This document shows positions 32,811 through 39,151 of a stretch of DNA of 50,875 bases, one piece after another. The stretch is from Gammaproteobacteria bacterium. GTDB taxonomy: Bacteria > Pseudomonadota > Gammaproteobacteria > Ga0077554 > Ga007554. Below the pieces are notes generated by a model, which saw only the letters and a program-made list of their open reading frames with translations, had not been told where the DNA came from and did no database searches. The first letter of the stretch is position 1. Each line of letters opens with the position of its first letter. The stretch is from NCBI GenBank assembly GCA_040183005.1, contig JAMPIW010000009.1, forward strand, positions 1 through 50,875, written 5' to 3'. The position numbers and the translations under genes were made by a program.

Positions 32811-33353
32811 CGGGGAAGACGCTGCTCAAGATGCACCCACACACCAAAACCCTTTAAAGCAACATTAACTGGCCGATGTGACCCGCACCGGCTTGCGTCG
32901 CGCCGTAGGCGTGGGGCAAACGGAAAGGGCTACAGCGTAAATTCTCTCCACAACCCCTGCGCCTCGGCCCGCGTTCCTTCCTCGTGGCAGATTGAACACA
33001 TGACACGAGAAGCACCGTTCTTTCGCCCTGCACGTGACGCGACCCGTACAAGAAACTTGCTAAAGCAAAAAAAGTAACAGATTACCCAGCACTGGCACAT
33101 CATATGGCGAAGTGAAACCTGCCCGCAACCCCTGTTGTGTCATCTGGCCGCAACCCATGATTGGGGAGAGTATCAAGCCCAGTGGGCGACGGAGTGAAAA
33201 CTGCTCACAACCACTAAACTTGATTCCGGCCGGTACCCATAACCGTGAAAAAGATGAAACTCAGCGAGCCACGAAGAAAACACTTTCAGGCATTCTTGCG
33301 CCAGCTCTCTGGACGTTACCCACGCAACAAAAAACGAATGCGCTTTTCAGGTT
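32811..33353 (-). repeat. Body of cassette C8: ORF-less, family A
   Basis: Shares with C7 the opening cggggaag..ctgctcaagacgcacccacacaccaaaaccc, the block ggcttgcgtcgcgccg, and the end acgaagaaaacactttcaggcattcttgcgcc. Longer than C31 because of an extra related segment near 33110-33240. No credible gene. Confidence 0.7.
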
Positions 33354-33473
33354 GCCTAACGTTAAATTAAGGGGCACGCCAACGATGAAGCCAGAACAGC
33401 ACCCCTGCACTGATGAAACTCATGCCCTAAAAATGCCTCGCCAAGGCGTGTCCCCTTGAATGCAATGTTAGGC
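33354..33473 (-). other. attC of cassette C7 (long type)
   Basis: 120 bp, cores gcctaac and gttaggc. Confidence 0.9.
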
Positions 33474-33925
33474 CGGGGAAGGCTATGCTCAAGACGCACC
33501 CACACACCAAAACCCTTGATGCAACATGAACAGGCCGATGTGACCCGCCCCGGCTTGCGTCGCGCCGCATGGCGTGGGGCAAACGGAAAAGGCTACAGCG
33601 TAAGCTCTCTCCGTAACCACTGCACCACTGCCCGCGCTCATTGGCTAGCAATGGAATGGGCAAGAGCACCGTTTTTTCGCCCTGCGCGTGACGCGACCCA
33701 CACAAGAAACTTGTTAAAGCAAAAAAGTAACAGACTGCCCAGCACTGGCACATCATATGGCGGAGTGAAGACTTCTCGCCACACTTGGGCTTGACTGCTG
33801 GCCGTAACCCATAACCGTGAAAAAGATGAAGCTCAGTGAGCTACGAAGAAAACACTTTCAGGCATTCTTGCGCCCGCATTCTGGATGTTACCCACGCACC
33901 GAAAAAAGAACGTTCTTTTCGGGTT
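33474..33925 (-). repeat. Body of cassette C7: ORF-less, family A
   Basis: Adjacent relative of C8; nearest ORF-less cassette to attI. No credible gene in cassette orientation. Confidence 0.7.
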
Positions 33926-33997
33926 GCCTAACGTAAAGGTAAGGGGCGCGGAGCCGTGCTTTTCGGCGGAGCGTCCCACTTGACCGCCGGGTTAGAG
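33926..33997 (-). other. attC of cassette C6 (short type)
   Basis: 72 bp, cores gcctaac and gttagag. Confidence 0.87.
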
Positions 33998-34001
33998 GTT
34001 T

Positions 34002-34280
34002 TCACTTCAATGCTTGCGCCACTGTTGCCAACGCTCCAACTACTGTGGCAATAGCAATAAGTACATTTAGCCAGAAAACCTTCCCAGAAAGTCGGTCATT
34101 TGACTCTGAGTTTTTTGCAAGCTGTGATGTAAGTGCTGAAAAAGCTGACTCAATGTCTTCTGTACAACGAACCGTTATTGCGGATTTCTGCTGCTCATGA
34201 ATGATTGAACCAGGTTGTGCAGCCAATGCCAGCTCGGCAAGAATTTCATTTTTAGTTTTCCCTTCAACATAACCTGCCAC
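34002..34280 (-). CDS. Small tail-anchored membrane protein (C6)
   Basis: A 92-residue protein. The N-terminal ~65 residues are soluble and helical (TKNEILAELALAAQPGSIIH, SAFSALTSQLAKNSESNDRL); the C-terminus is a single membrane span, FWLNVLIAIATVVGALATVA. The frame starts with a GTG- or ATG-type codon just after a GGAGG-like site (AATAGGAGGCTG). Resembles small uncharacterised integron-cassette membrane proteins; function unknown. Confidence 0.75.
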   Translation of the reverse strand: MAGYVEGKTKNEILAELALAAQPGSIIHEQQKSAITVRCTEDIESAFSALTSQLAKNSESNDRLSGKVFWLNVLIAIATVVGALATVAQALK

Positions 34281-34332
34281 AATCAGCCTCCTATTAATTT
34301 TTCACTGCGAATCAAATAACTCTCACCAATAC

Positions 34333-34395
34333 CTCTAACGTAAAGTTGAGGGGCGCCGCGCTTTTGCGGCGTCCCGCTCGAACGCAAGGTTAGCC
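34333..34395 (-). other. attC of cassette C5 (short type)
   Basis: 63 bp, cores ctctaac and gttagcc, hairpin ggcgccgcgcttttgcggcgtcc. Confidence 0.88.
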
Positions 34396-34413
34396 ATCTT
34401 CAGTATCATTTGG

Positions 34414-34722
34414 CTACCTCTTTTCAGGTGATATTGTTTTTATCGCCGCTGAAAATTTCGCATGAGCGTCAGGGTCAACTGGCCTGTGCTTGACCTTGGT
34501 ACTCGCAGGATCCTTTCCGAGAAAATTGTCTCCTTTCCAATTCTTCGACGGCCTGACTGGTCTAGAAACAAATCCGCCGCCACAATTTGGACAGACGTTG
34601 CCCAATACTGTGTCAACGCAGTGAGCGCAGAACGTACACTCGTAGGTGCAGATACGCGCATCAAGTGAGTCAGGGGGCAACGCCCGATTGCAATTCTCAC
34701 AGGTTGGTCTCAGTTCAAGCAT
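34414..34722 (-). CDS. DUF1272 zinc-ribbon protein (C5)
   Basis: A 102-residue protein matching the DUF1272 family from the first residue: MLELRPTCENCNRALPPDSL, then DARICTYECTFCAHCVDTVL and GNVCPNCGGGF. Four Cys pairs (CxxC-type) probably bind zinc. A Pro/Arg-rich tail follows (SRPVRPSKNWKG). Length slightly above the ~60-95 usual. Cytoplasmic; family role unknown. Confidence 0.88.
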   Translation of the reverse strand: MLELRPTCENCNRALPPDSLDARICTYECTFCAHCVDTVLGNVCPNCGGGFVSRPVRPSKNWKGDNFLGKDPASTKVKHRPVDPDAHAKFSAAIKTISPEKR

Positions 34723-34741
34723 GGCATGTCCTTTCTGTGAT

Positions 34742-34804
34742 GGCTAACGTAAAGTTGAGGGGCGCGCCGCTTTTGGCGCGTCCCTCTCGAACGCCATGTT
34801 AGGC
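34742..34804 (-). other. attC of cassette C4 (short type)
   Basis: 63 bp, cores ggctaac and gttaggc. Gene stop in right core. Confidence 0.88.
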
Positions 34805-35365
34805 CTTAATCTTCGATACATGTTCAATGGCCTTGAGCGCACCAGAGAGTAGTGCCTCTTCTCTGTGAAGAATATTTCCCCATTCGGCATCAGTATCCTT
34901 TGCAGCCTTGTGTAGGTGAACAAAGTTACGTACCTCATGCATGGCCTTTATGTCCGGCCAAACCTGCGCAACGTCGGGTCTCGGCGCGCCATTCTGTTCC
35001 CAAGCCTTGATGACATTGCCAAATGTCCGACGGCGCGGCTCTGCGTTGAGCGGATATTTTCTTGCTTCTGCAAGTGCACGGAGCGCGGCTTCAATGATAG
35101 ATGCTGCTATCAGTACAGCGGCTTTAACTGCCCCCGCTCTGACTGAGAGACCAAGTTCGTATTCATACGGACGCTGTGTTAGTTGACCAGCCTTGGTATG
35201 GCGGAGATTTTCGAGCATGTAGAGATGAAAATTCAGGTACTGTTCCTCTGCGGCGATTGAGTACCTTATGTCTTCATCGGGAAGCTCATGCCACTTAAAA
35301 GCCGCCACTGTCGCCAGCGGCTGGATAGTGAACGTTGGATTTTTAAAGTAGAAGTCGGCTGCCAT
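34799..35365 (-). CDS. Helical HEPN-like protein (C4, gene 2)
   Basis: A 188-residue cytoplasmic protein. Long helices (SVRAGAVKAAVLIAASIIEA and ALRALAEARKYPL) and the segment AMHEVRNFVHLHKAAKD fit a HEPN fold. R-N-F-V-H-L-H resembles the R-N-x-x-x-H RNase motif. No partner nucleotidyltransferase is present. It shares its cassette with the secreted protein upstream, separated only by a remnant attC. Assignment by motif and helix pattern; moderate. Confidence 0.65.
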   Translation of the reverse strand: MAADFYFKNPTFTIQPLATVAAFKWHELPDEDIRYSIAAEEQYLNFHLYMLENLRHTKAGQLTQRPYEYELGLSVRAGAVKAAVLIAASIIEAALRALAEARKYPLNAEPRRRTFGNVIKAWEQNGAPRPDVAQVWPDIKAMHEVRNFVHLHKAAKDTDAEWGNILHREEALLSGALKAIEHVSKIKA

Positions 35366-35392
35366 GATGTGTTGAACGCGTTGTTAGCGTCC
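35366..35392 (-). other. Relic attC between the two genes of C4
   Basis: ttgaacgcgttgttagcg is the right arm and core of a short attC (compare ctcgaacgcgttgttggac at 16196-16213). The left arm is deleted, fusing two cassettes. Confidence 0.6.
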
Positions 35393-35830
35393 ATTTCCAA
35401 TGATTTCGCAATTACCAGAGGTGAATTTGCGTGATGCAATGGCCTCCTGCAAGTCTTTATGCAGGACGGATTCAGTCGTGATCACATCTTTGAGCGCATT
35501 CTCCTGTGCAGACTCAAAGACGCGCCCAAGTATGAAGTCAGCAGTTGGGCCTTGAGCGACCATGAGCAGGCCCGAAGGCGCAATGGACTTCAAGTCCTCG
35601 GCTGTAATTCGCCCACCCTGTAAGGCGTGAAGAAACTCTTTTCCTTGCTCATAGCCGAACCGGAAGAGACGCTCTTGGTCCTTAGGCCTTTCCAAGACTG
35701 ACGCAAGGGACGAGCACTCGAACGCGGCCCAAGTGGCACGCCCCTTCTTCGCGAAGTCTGTAGACTCTGCAGCAATTAATGCGGGTGAGGTAGTGAACAG
35801 CACGACCGCTACCAGAGTGTTTCTGATCAC
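35384..35830 (-). CDS. Secreted protein of unknown function (C4, gene 1)
   Basis: A 148-residue protein with a signal peptide (MIRNTLVAVVLFTTSPALIA, cleavage after ALIAA). The helical mature part has one Cys near each end (AFECSSLA and SGNCEII), probably a disulfide. FLHALQGGRITAEDLKSIAP and GPTADFILGRVFE are its clearest features. Periplasmic. Family not recognised. Confidence 0.72.
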   Translation of the reverse strand: MIRNTLVAVVLFTTSPALIAAESTDFAKKGRATWAAFECSSLASVLERPKDQERLFRFGYEQGKEFLHALQGGRITAEDLKSIAPSGLLMVAQGPTADFILGRVFESAQENALKDVITTESVLHKDLQEAIASRKFTSGNCEIIGNGR

Positions 35831-35847
35831 GTTGGATCTCCTTTGGG

Positions 35848-35934
35848 CTCTAACGTAGAGCTAACCGGCGCGGCGCGGCTTTATCGCGCAGCGTCCAGCG
35901 ACTGAAAGGAGCGAGGTTGAGCGCCGGGTTGGGC
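35848..35934 (-). other. attC of cassette C3 (87 bp)
   Basis: Cores ctctaac and gttgggc; an inserted ~25-bp segment (agcgactgaaaggagcgagg) lengthens the loop. Confidence 0.82.
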
Positions 35935-35935
35935 G

Positions 35936-36478
35936 TCATTTTGATTCTCCGGGGACAGTGGCGAGTAGGCGTTCGAACAATGAACGTAAACGGACTTGCT
36001 CGTCGGCGGACGAATTTCGGATGATGTCCATAAGTGCTTCGTCGTAGAGAGGTGAGGCGTCCATCGGGGTAACGTACTTTCCTAGCCAGACCACGTGCTC
36101 TTGGAGTTTCTGAAGCAGTTGGTAATCCTTTGGGTCAATTTCGGAGAGCACTAACTCACAAAGGTCAACAAGACCATGCCCACCTTTGCCGCCAAGTTTC
36201 TTACGATCAATCCGTCCGTCGCTTTGGATGAGCATTGGGTCTCGATGGACCAAATAGGCTTTTGCTGCGTTTTCGATTGCGAGACCAGCGTGAAAGTAGG
36301 CAGCTGCAATACAGCCCGACCGCTCTTCAACGGACTCGCTACTGAAAGGTCCGTAAGTGGCCCGGCGGTCGAGAAGTATTTCCGCGACGGCCATTTGTCG
36401 GCGGGCGGCAAAGAGCCAAGTTCCCGGTCGTCGAGCGTACAAGAGGAAGTCAGCAATCTGGTGCGGCTTAACGCTCAT
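35936..36478 (-). CDS. HEPN-domain protein (C3)
   Basis: A 180-residue protein starting MSVKPHQIADFLLYARRPGT. The central helix YFHAGLAIENAAKAYLVHRD is the hallmark of HEPN proteins (family pattern: A-x-x-A-x-E-x-x-x-K). A basic loop (DRKKLGGKGGHGLVDLCELV) and C-terminal helices follow. A canonical RxxxxH RNase motif is not evident. HEPN proteins act in toxin-antitoxin or antiviral systems; no cognate partner is encoded in the cassette. Confidence 0.72.
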   Translation of the reverse strand: MSVKPHQIADFLLYARRPGTWLFAARRQMAVAEILLDRRATYGPFSSESVEERSGCIAAAYFHAGLAIENAAKAYLVHRDPMLIQSDGRIDRKKLGGKGGHGLVDLCELVLSEIDPKDYQLLQKLQEHVVWLGKYVTPMDASPLYDEALMDIIRNSSADEQVRLRSLFERLLATVPGESK

Positions 36479-36484
36479 GATGAC

Positions 36485-36547
36485 GCCCAACGTAAAGTTG
36501 AGGGGCGCGCCGCTTTTGGCGCGTCCCTCTCGAACGCAATGTTAGGC
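36485..36547 (-). other. attC of cassette C2 (short type)
   Basis: 63 bp, cores gcccaac and gttaggc; interior matches the C4 and C30 attC sites. Confidence 0.88.
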
Positions 36548-36562
36548 ATAGATTTCCATGTT

Positions 36563-36973
36563 TTAATGTGGTGCCTTGGGAAACTTCGGCAGATCGGGGT
36601 TCATGAAATCCCAATGCGCTGCACTTGAAGTATAAATATCGAGCGTGGGCTTAAACATCGACGGATCATCAAGGGTTCCTGCACGAAGTCCCAATATATT
36701 TGGCATCATCTCTAATTTGGCAAACAATTGGGAACCACAATTAGGACAAAATCCTCGCCCCACCTTATTTCCGCTGTCCGCTGTTGATTCGTAGTATTTT
36801 ACCGTGCCGCTTATCTTCACCGTTTGCTCCGGGACAAACAACGCTGGTGTAAAAGCACCGCCGGATGTTCGCTGACAATCACGACAATGACAATTTCCCG
36901 AGAAGACTGCTTCTCCAGTGGATTCATAGCGAACCTCACCGCAGAAGCAACCGCCAACCAGTAATTCTTTCAT
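36563..36973 (-). CDS. GFA-family (glutathione-dependent formaldehyde-activating-like) protein (C2)
   Basis: A 136-residue zinc protein of the GFA/CENP-V fold. Zinc ligands are visible: GGCFCGEVRYES, NCHCRDCQRTSGGAFTPALF and FCPNCGSQLFAKLE. The original enzyme adds glutathione to formaldehyde, but most members have unknown substrates. A single-gene cassette with a clear ribosome site (GAGGGGATT) upstream of the Met at 36973. GFA proteins are frequent integron cargo. Confidence 0.9.
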   Translation of the reverse strand: MKELLVGGCFCGEVRYESTGEAVFSGNCHCRDCQRTSGGAFTPALFVPEQTVKISGTVKYYESTADSGNKVGRGFCPNCGSQLFAKLEMMPNILGLRAGTLDDPSMFKPTLDIYTSSAAHWDFMNPDLPKFPKAPH

Positions 36974-37012
36974 AAAATCCCCTCATAAGTCAGTGGAAAA
37001 CTTTTTGTCTAT

Positions 37013-37067
37013 GCCTAACGCAAAGTTGAGCCGACGCGTAGCGGTCGGCTCGAACGCCGGGTTAGCC
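37013..37067 (-). other. attC of cassette C1 (short type)
   Basis: 55 bp, cores gcctaac and gttagcc, hairpin agccgacgcgtagcggtcggct. Confidence 0.88.
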
Positions 37068-37075
37068 ATCAACAC

Positions 37076-37945
37076 TTAAGTGACTTTGTTCAAGTCAATA
37101 TCGATTCCAGACGCCTTCATTTCCTTGGCAAGCAGAAACCGCCAGCCACCTGCATCGTCGAGCGAGTGGTAAAGGATGCCGGAATAGTCGGAGGGAATTT
37201 CGACGCCACCCTTGTAGAGGACGCAGACCCGATCGCGACCAAGAGCAGACATGAAAAAGCCCAACTCAAGAACCACGTTCTGGCGTGCGCGAGGTTTGGC
37301 TTCTTCGGGTTTTCCTACAGCGTGGCCCATGTCGTCTGGAGTGAGCAGTACCACGGCGAACGCTACCCCGGTGTGTGCTTCGAACTTTTCGATGACGGTG
37401 CGGCCTTGGTTCGGCTGCTCATGGAGAATGACTGGTTCAAGGTCGAGTTTGGAGAGGTACCTCGCGATGGATTCCTTGGCGCCGTGATCATGGCCATGCA
37501 CAACGAAGACACGTCGATCTGACGGCAATGGTTGATCGCCCGGCAGCTGAGCCTCGGCGGCTGAACTTCCGGCGTCTTCGATTCGCTCTTCGAATAGCTC
37601 CCTCAGTGTTTTGAGCTTTAGAAGGCATCGATGAATGCCTTCCTTGTACCCCTCTTGGACGCGAGGTAGCGGCTCGCTACCTCGCCCCATGATGAGTGGG
37701 AGTGTGTCGAACGACCCCACAGAGTACCGGCGATATTCGTCTGTGTCATGTCCAAGAATATCCTGCAGCGTCCCGTTGACTTTTATGGCAAGTGTCGCAG
37801 CGACTGGGTCGAATCGCTGACTAACTGTCGCCACATCAAAGTCCTCAAGATCTGCAATACGACGATCTAGTTTGGGTATAGCGGCTCTCATCTGCTCGAC
37901 GAACAGATTCGCAGCCTTAGATTCCTGTGAACGGGCGCGAGCCAT
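37076..37945 (-). CDS. TIR-like nucleotide-binding effector protein (C1, first cassette)
   Basis: 289 residues. The N-terminal ~140 form a helical region of unknown function (AANLFVEQMRAAIPKLDRRI, KLKTLRELFEERIE). Residues ~145-285 are a TIR-like domain of the predicted nucleotide-binding type (CAP12/Pycsar-effector TIR, PF10137): RRVFVVHGHDHGAKESIARY, GRTVIEKFEAHTGVAFAVVL, RARQNVVLELGFFMSALGRD and the C-terminal GGWRFLLAKEMKASG. Glu190-type and Glu227 positions could serve NAD cleavage. Related proteins deplete NAD in abortive anti-phage responses. No cyclase partner is in the cassette. Its place next to attI means strongest expression from array promoters. Confidence 0.88.
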   Translation of the reverse strand: MARARSQESKAANLFVEQMRAAIPKLDRRIADLEDFDVATVSQRFDPVAATLAIKVNGTLQDILGHDTDEYRRYSVGSFDTLPLIMGRGSEPLPRVQEGYKEGIHRCLLKLKTLRELFEERIEDAGSSAAEAQLPGDQPLPSDRRVFVVHGHDHGAKESIARYLSKLDLEPVILHEQPNQGRTVIEKFEAHTGVAFAVVLLTPDDMGHAVGKPEEAKPRARQNVVLELGFFMSALGRDRVCVLYKGGVEIPSDYSGILYHSLDDAGGWRFLLAKEMKASGIDIDLNKVT

Positions 37946-37960
37946 ATGTGGTGTCCTGAG

Positions 37961-38060
37961 GGCTAACTAAAAGTAGACACCAATAAAATACCTAAAATTG
38001 TATCGACTGTCGCCATATACGCCAATTAAATACCTAAAATTATGTCAGGCTGTCGTCTAA
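37961..38060 (-). other. attI recombination site region
   Basis: The crossover core is ggctaac at 37961-37967 (GTTAGCC on the minus strand), directly between the first cassette and the integrase side. The segment beyond has two direct repeats, 37979-38014 and 38021-38057, sharing ccaat-aaatacctaaaatt and ctgtcg. Direct repeats next to attI are typical IntI-binding positions in class 1 integrons; here this is an inference. Confidence 0.7.
37997..38025 (-). promoter_or_regulatory. Candidate cassette promoter within attI
   Basis: Minus strand TTGGCG (38020-38025), 17-bp spacer, TACAAT (37997-38002). It points into the array and lies ~50 bp from the C1 start codon. Confidence 0.5.
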
Positions 38061-38071
38061 AACTAGATTTG

Positions 38072-38101
38072 ACTATATTTTTCATTTAGAATCAACGTAA
38101 A
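38072..38101 (-). promoter_or_regulatory. Candidate cassette promoter Pc
   Basis: Minus strand TTTACG (38096-38101), 18-bp spacer, TATAGT (38072-38077), in the AT-rich gap between intI and attI and pointing into the array. Confidence 0.5.
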
Positions 38102-38154
38102 CCTCACTTTATTGGCGACATTTTCCATTTTTTATCACACCTTTGGTTTTATCC

Positions 38155-39129
38155 ATGCCGCACACTCAAAATCCACCCAAATTATTAGAGCAAGTCCAGG
38201 CGAGAATTCGGGTAAAGCATTACAGTATTCGCACCGAGCGTGCATATCTCGACTGGGTTAGGCGCTACATTTTATTTCATCAGAAAAAGCATCCGGCGCA
38301 GATGGGGGCGCAGGAGGTGGAGGCTTTTTTGTCGCATTTGGCTGTGGAAGGCAATGTCGCGGCTTCGACTCAGAATCAGGCGAAAAGCGCGCTGCTGTTT
38401 TTGTACCGCGAGGTGCTGGAAATCGATCTGCCTTGGCTGGACAATGTGACGAAGGCCAGGGTGCCGCAACGCTTGCCGGTGGTGTTGACCCATGCTGAGG
38501 TGAGAATGCTTTTGGACCAGATGGAAGGGTCGCAGTGGTTGATGGCGAGCCTTTTGTATGGCGCGGGGTTGCGTCTGATGGAGTGTGTGCGACTGCGGGT
38601 AAAGGATGTCGAGTTCGAGCGGGGCGAGTTGATTGTTCGTGATGGCAAGGGACAAAAAGATCGTATGACCATGCTCCCCGCCAAGTTGGCCGAGCCGTTG
38701 CGCATGCATCTTGAGCGGGTGCAACGGCTACACGAGCAAGATCTGGCGGCGGGCTATGGCGACGCGTATCTGCCTAACGCGCTTAGTCGCAAATACCCCA
38801 ATGGTGGGCGGATGTGGGGCTGGCAATATGTCTTTCCTTCAGGCCAGCGCTCCGTTGATCCGCGCTCGGGTGTTACGCGCCGTCATCACGCGGACGAGAA
38901 GGGCCTGCAAAGAGCAGTGAAACGGGCTGTGCATGCCGCCGAGATCGTTAAACCGGCCACGCCGCACACCCTGCGGCATTCATTTGCTACCCATTTGTTG
39001 CAGTCCGGCTATGACATCCGCACTGTTCAGGAGCTGCTCGGCCATAATGACGTGAGCACTACGATGATTTATACACATGTGCTGAACAAGGGTGGCAAGG
39101 GTGTAAACAGTCCGCTGGATTTGTTGTAA
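38155..39129 (+). CDS. intI: Integron integrase IntI
   Basis: A 324-residue tyrosine recombinase that joins attC and attI sites. Counting from the ATG at 38155: the SAM-like core-binding domain holds the N-terminus, then catalytic R140 ([17 protein letters not shown]), H271/R274 ([19 protein letters not shown]), H297 ([11 protein letters not shown]) and Y306 (MIYTHVL). The integron-specific extra patch is present between ([20 protein letters not shown]). All residues needed for activity are there. A TTG 4 codons upstream is a weaker start. Divergent from all cassettes, the normal integron geometry. The gene is intact, so the array may still be dynamic. Confidence 0.96.
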   Translation: MPHTQNPPKLLEQVQARIRVKHYSIRTERAYLDWVRRYILFHQKKHPAQMGAQEVEAFLSHLAVEGNVAASTQNQAKSALLFLYREVLEIDLPWLDNVTKARVPQRLPVVLTHAEVRMLLDQMEGSQWLMASLLYGAGLRLMECVRLRVKDVEFERGELIVRDGKGQKDRMTMLPAKLAEPLRMHLERVQRLHEQDLAAGYGDAYLPNALSRKYPNGGRMWGWQYVFPSGQRSVDPRSGVTRRHHADEKGLQRAVKRAVHAAEIVKPATPHTLRHSFATHLLQSGYDIRTVQELLGHNDVSTTMIYTHVLNKGGKGVNSPLDLL

Positions 39130-39151
39130 TGCCCGCCGACAATATACGCCA

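Noticed and set aside
8180-35146. Many frames encoding NTSFKGTRLGEAF...SSLACPLILTL-type peptides
   Set aside because: These are translations of the repeated attC sites and their flanks; they recur wherever a long attC occurs and have no independent support.
7779-37067. Regularly spaced repeats resembling a CRISPR array
   Set aside because: The repeats are 50-120 bp imperfect palindromes separated by genes of variable length and bounded by integron core sites, not short direct repeats with uniform spacers.
38040-38070. LexA box controlling intI
   Set aside because: ctgtcgtctaaaacta has the first CTGT but not the required CAG partner at the right spacing, so SOS control cannot be claimed.
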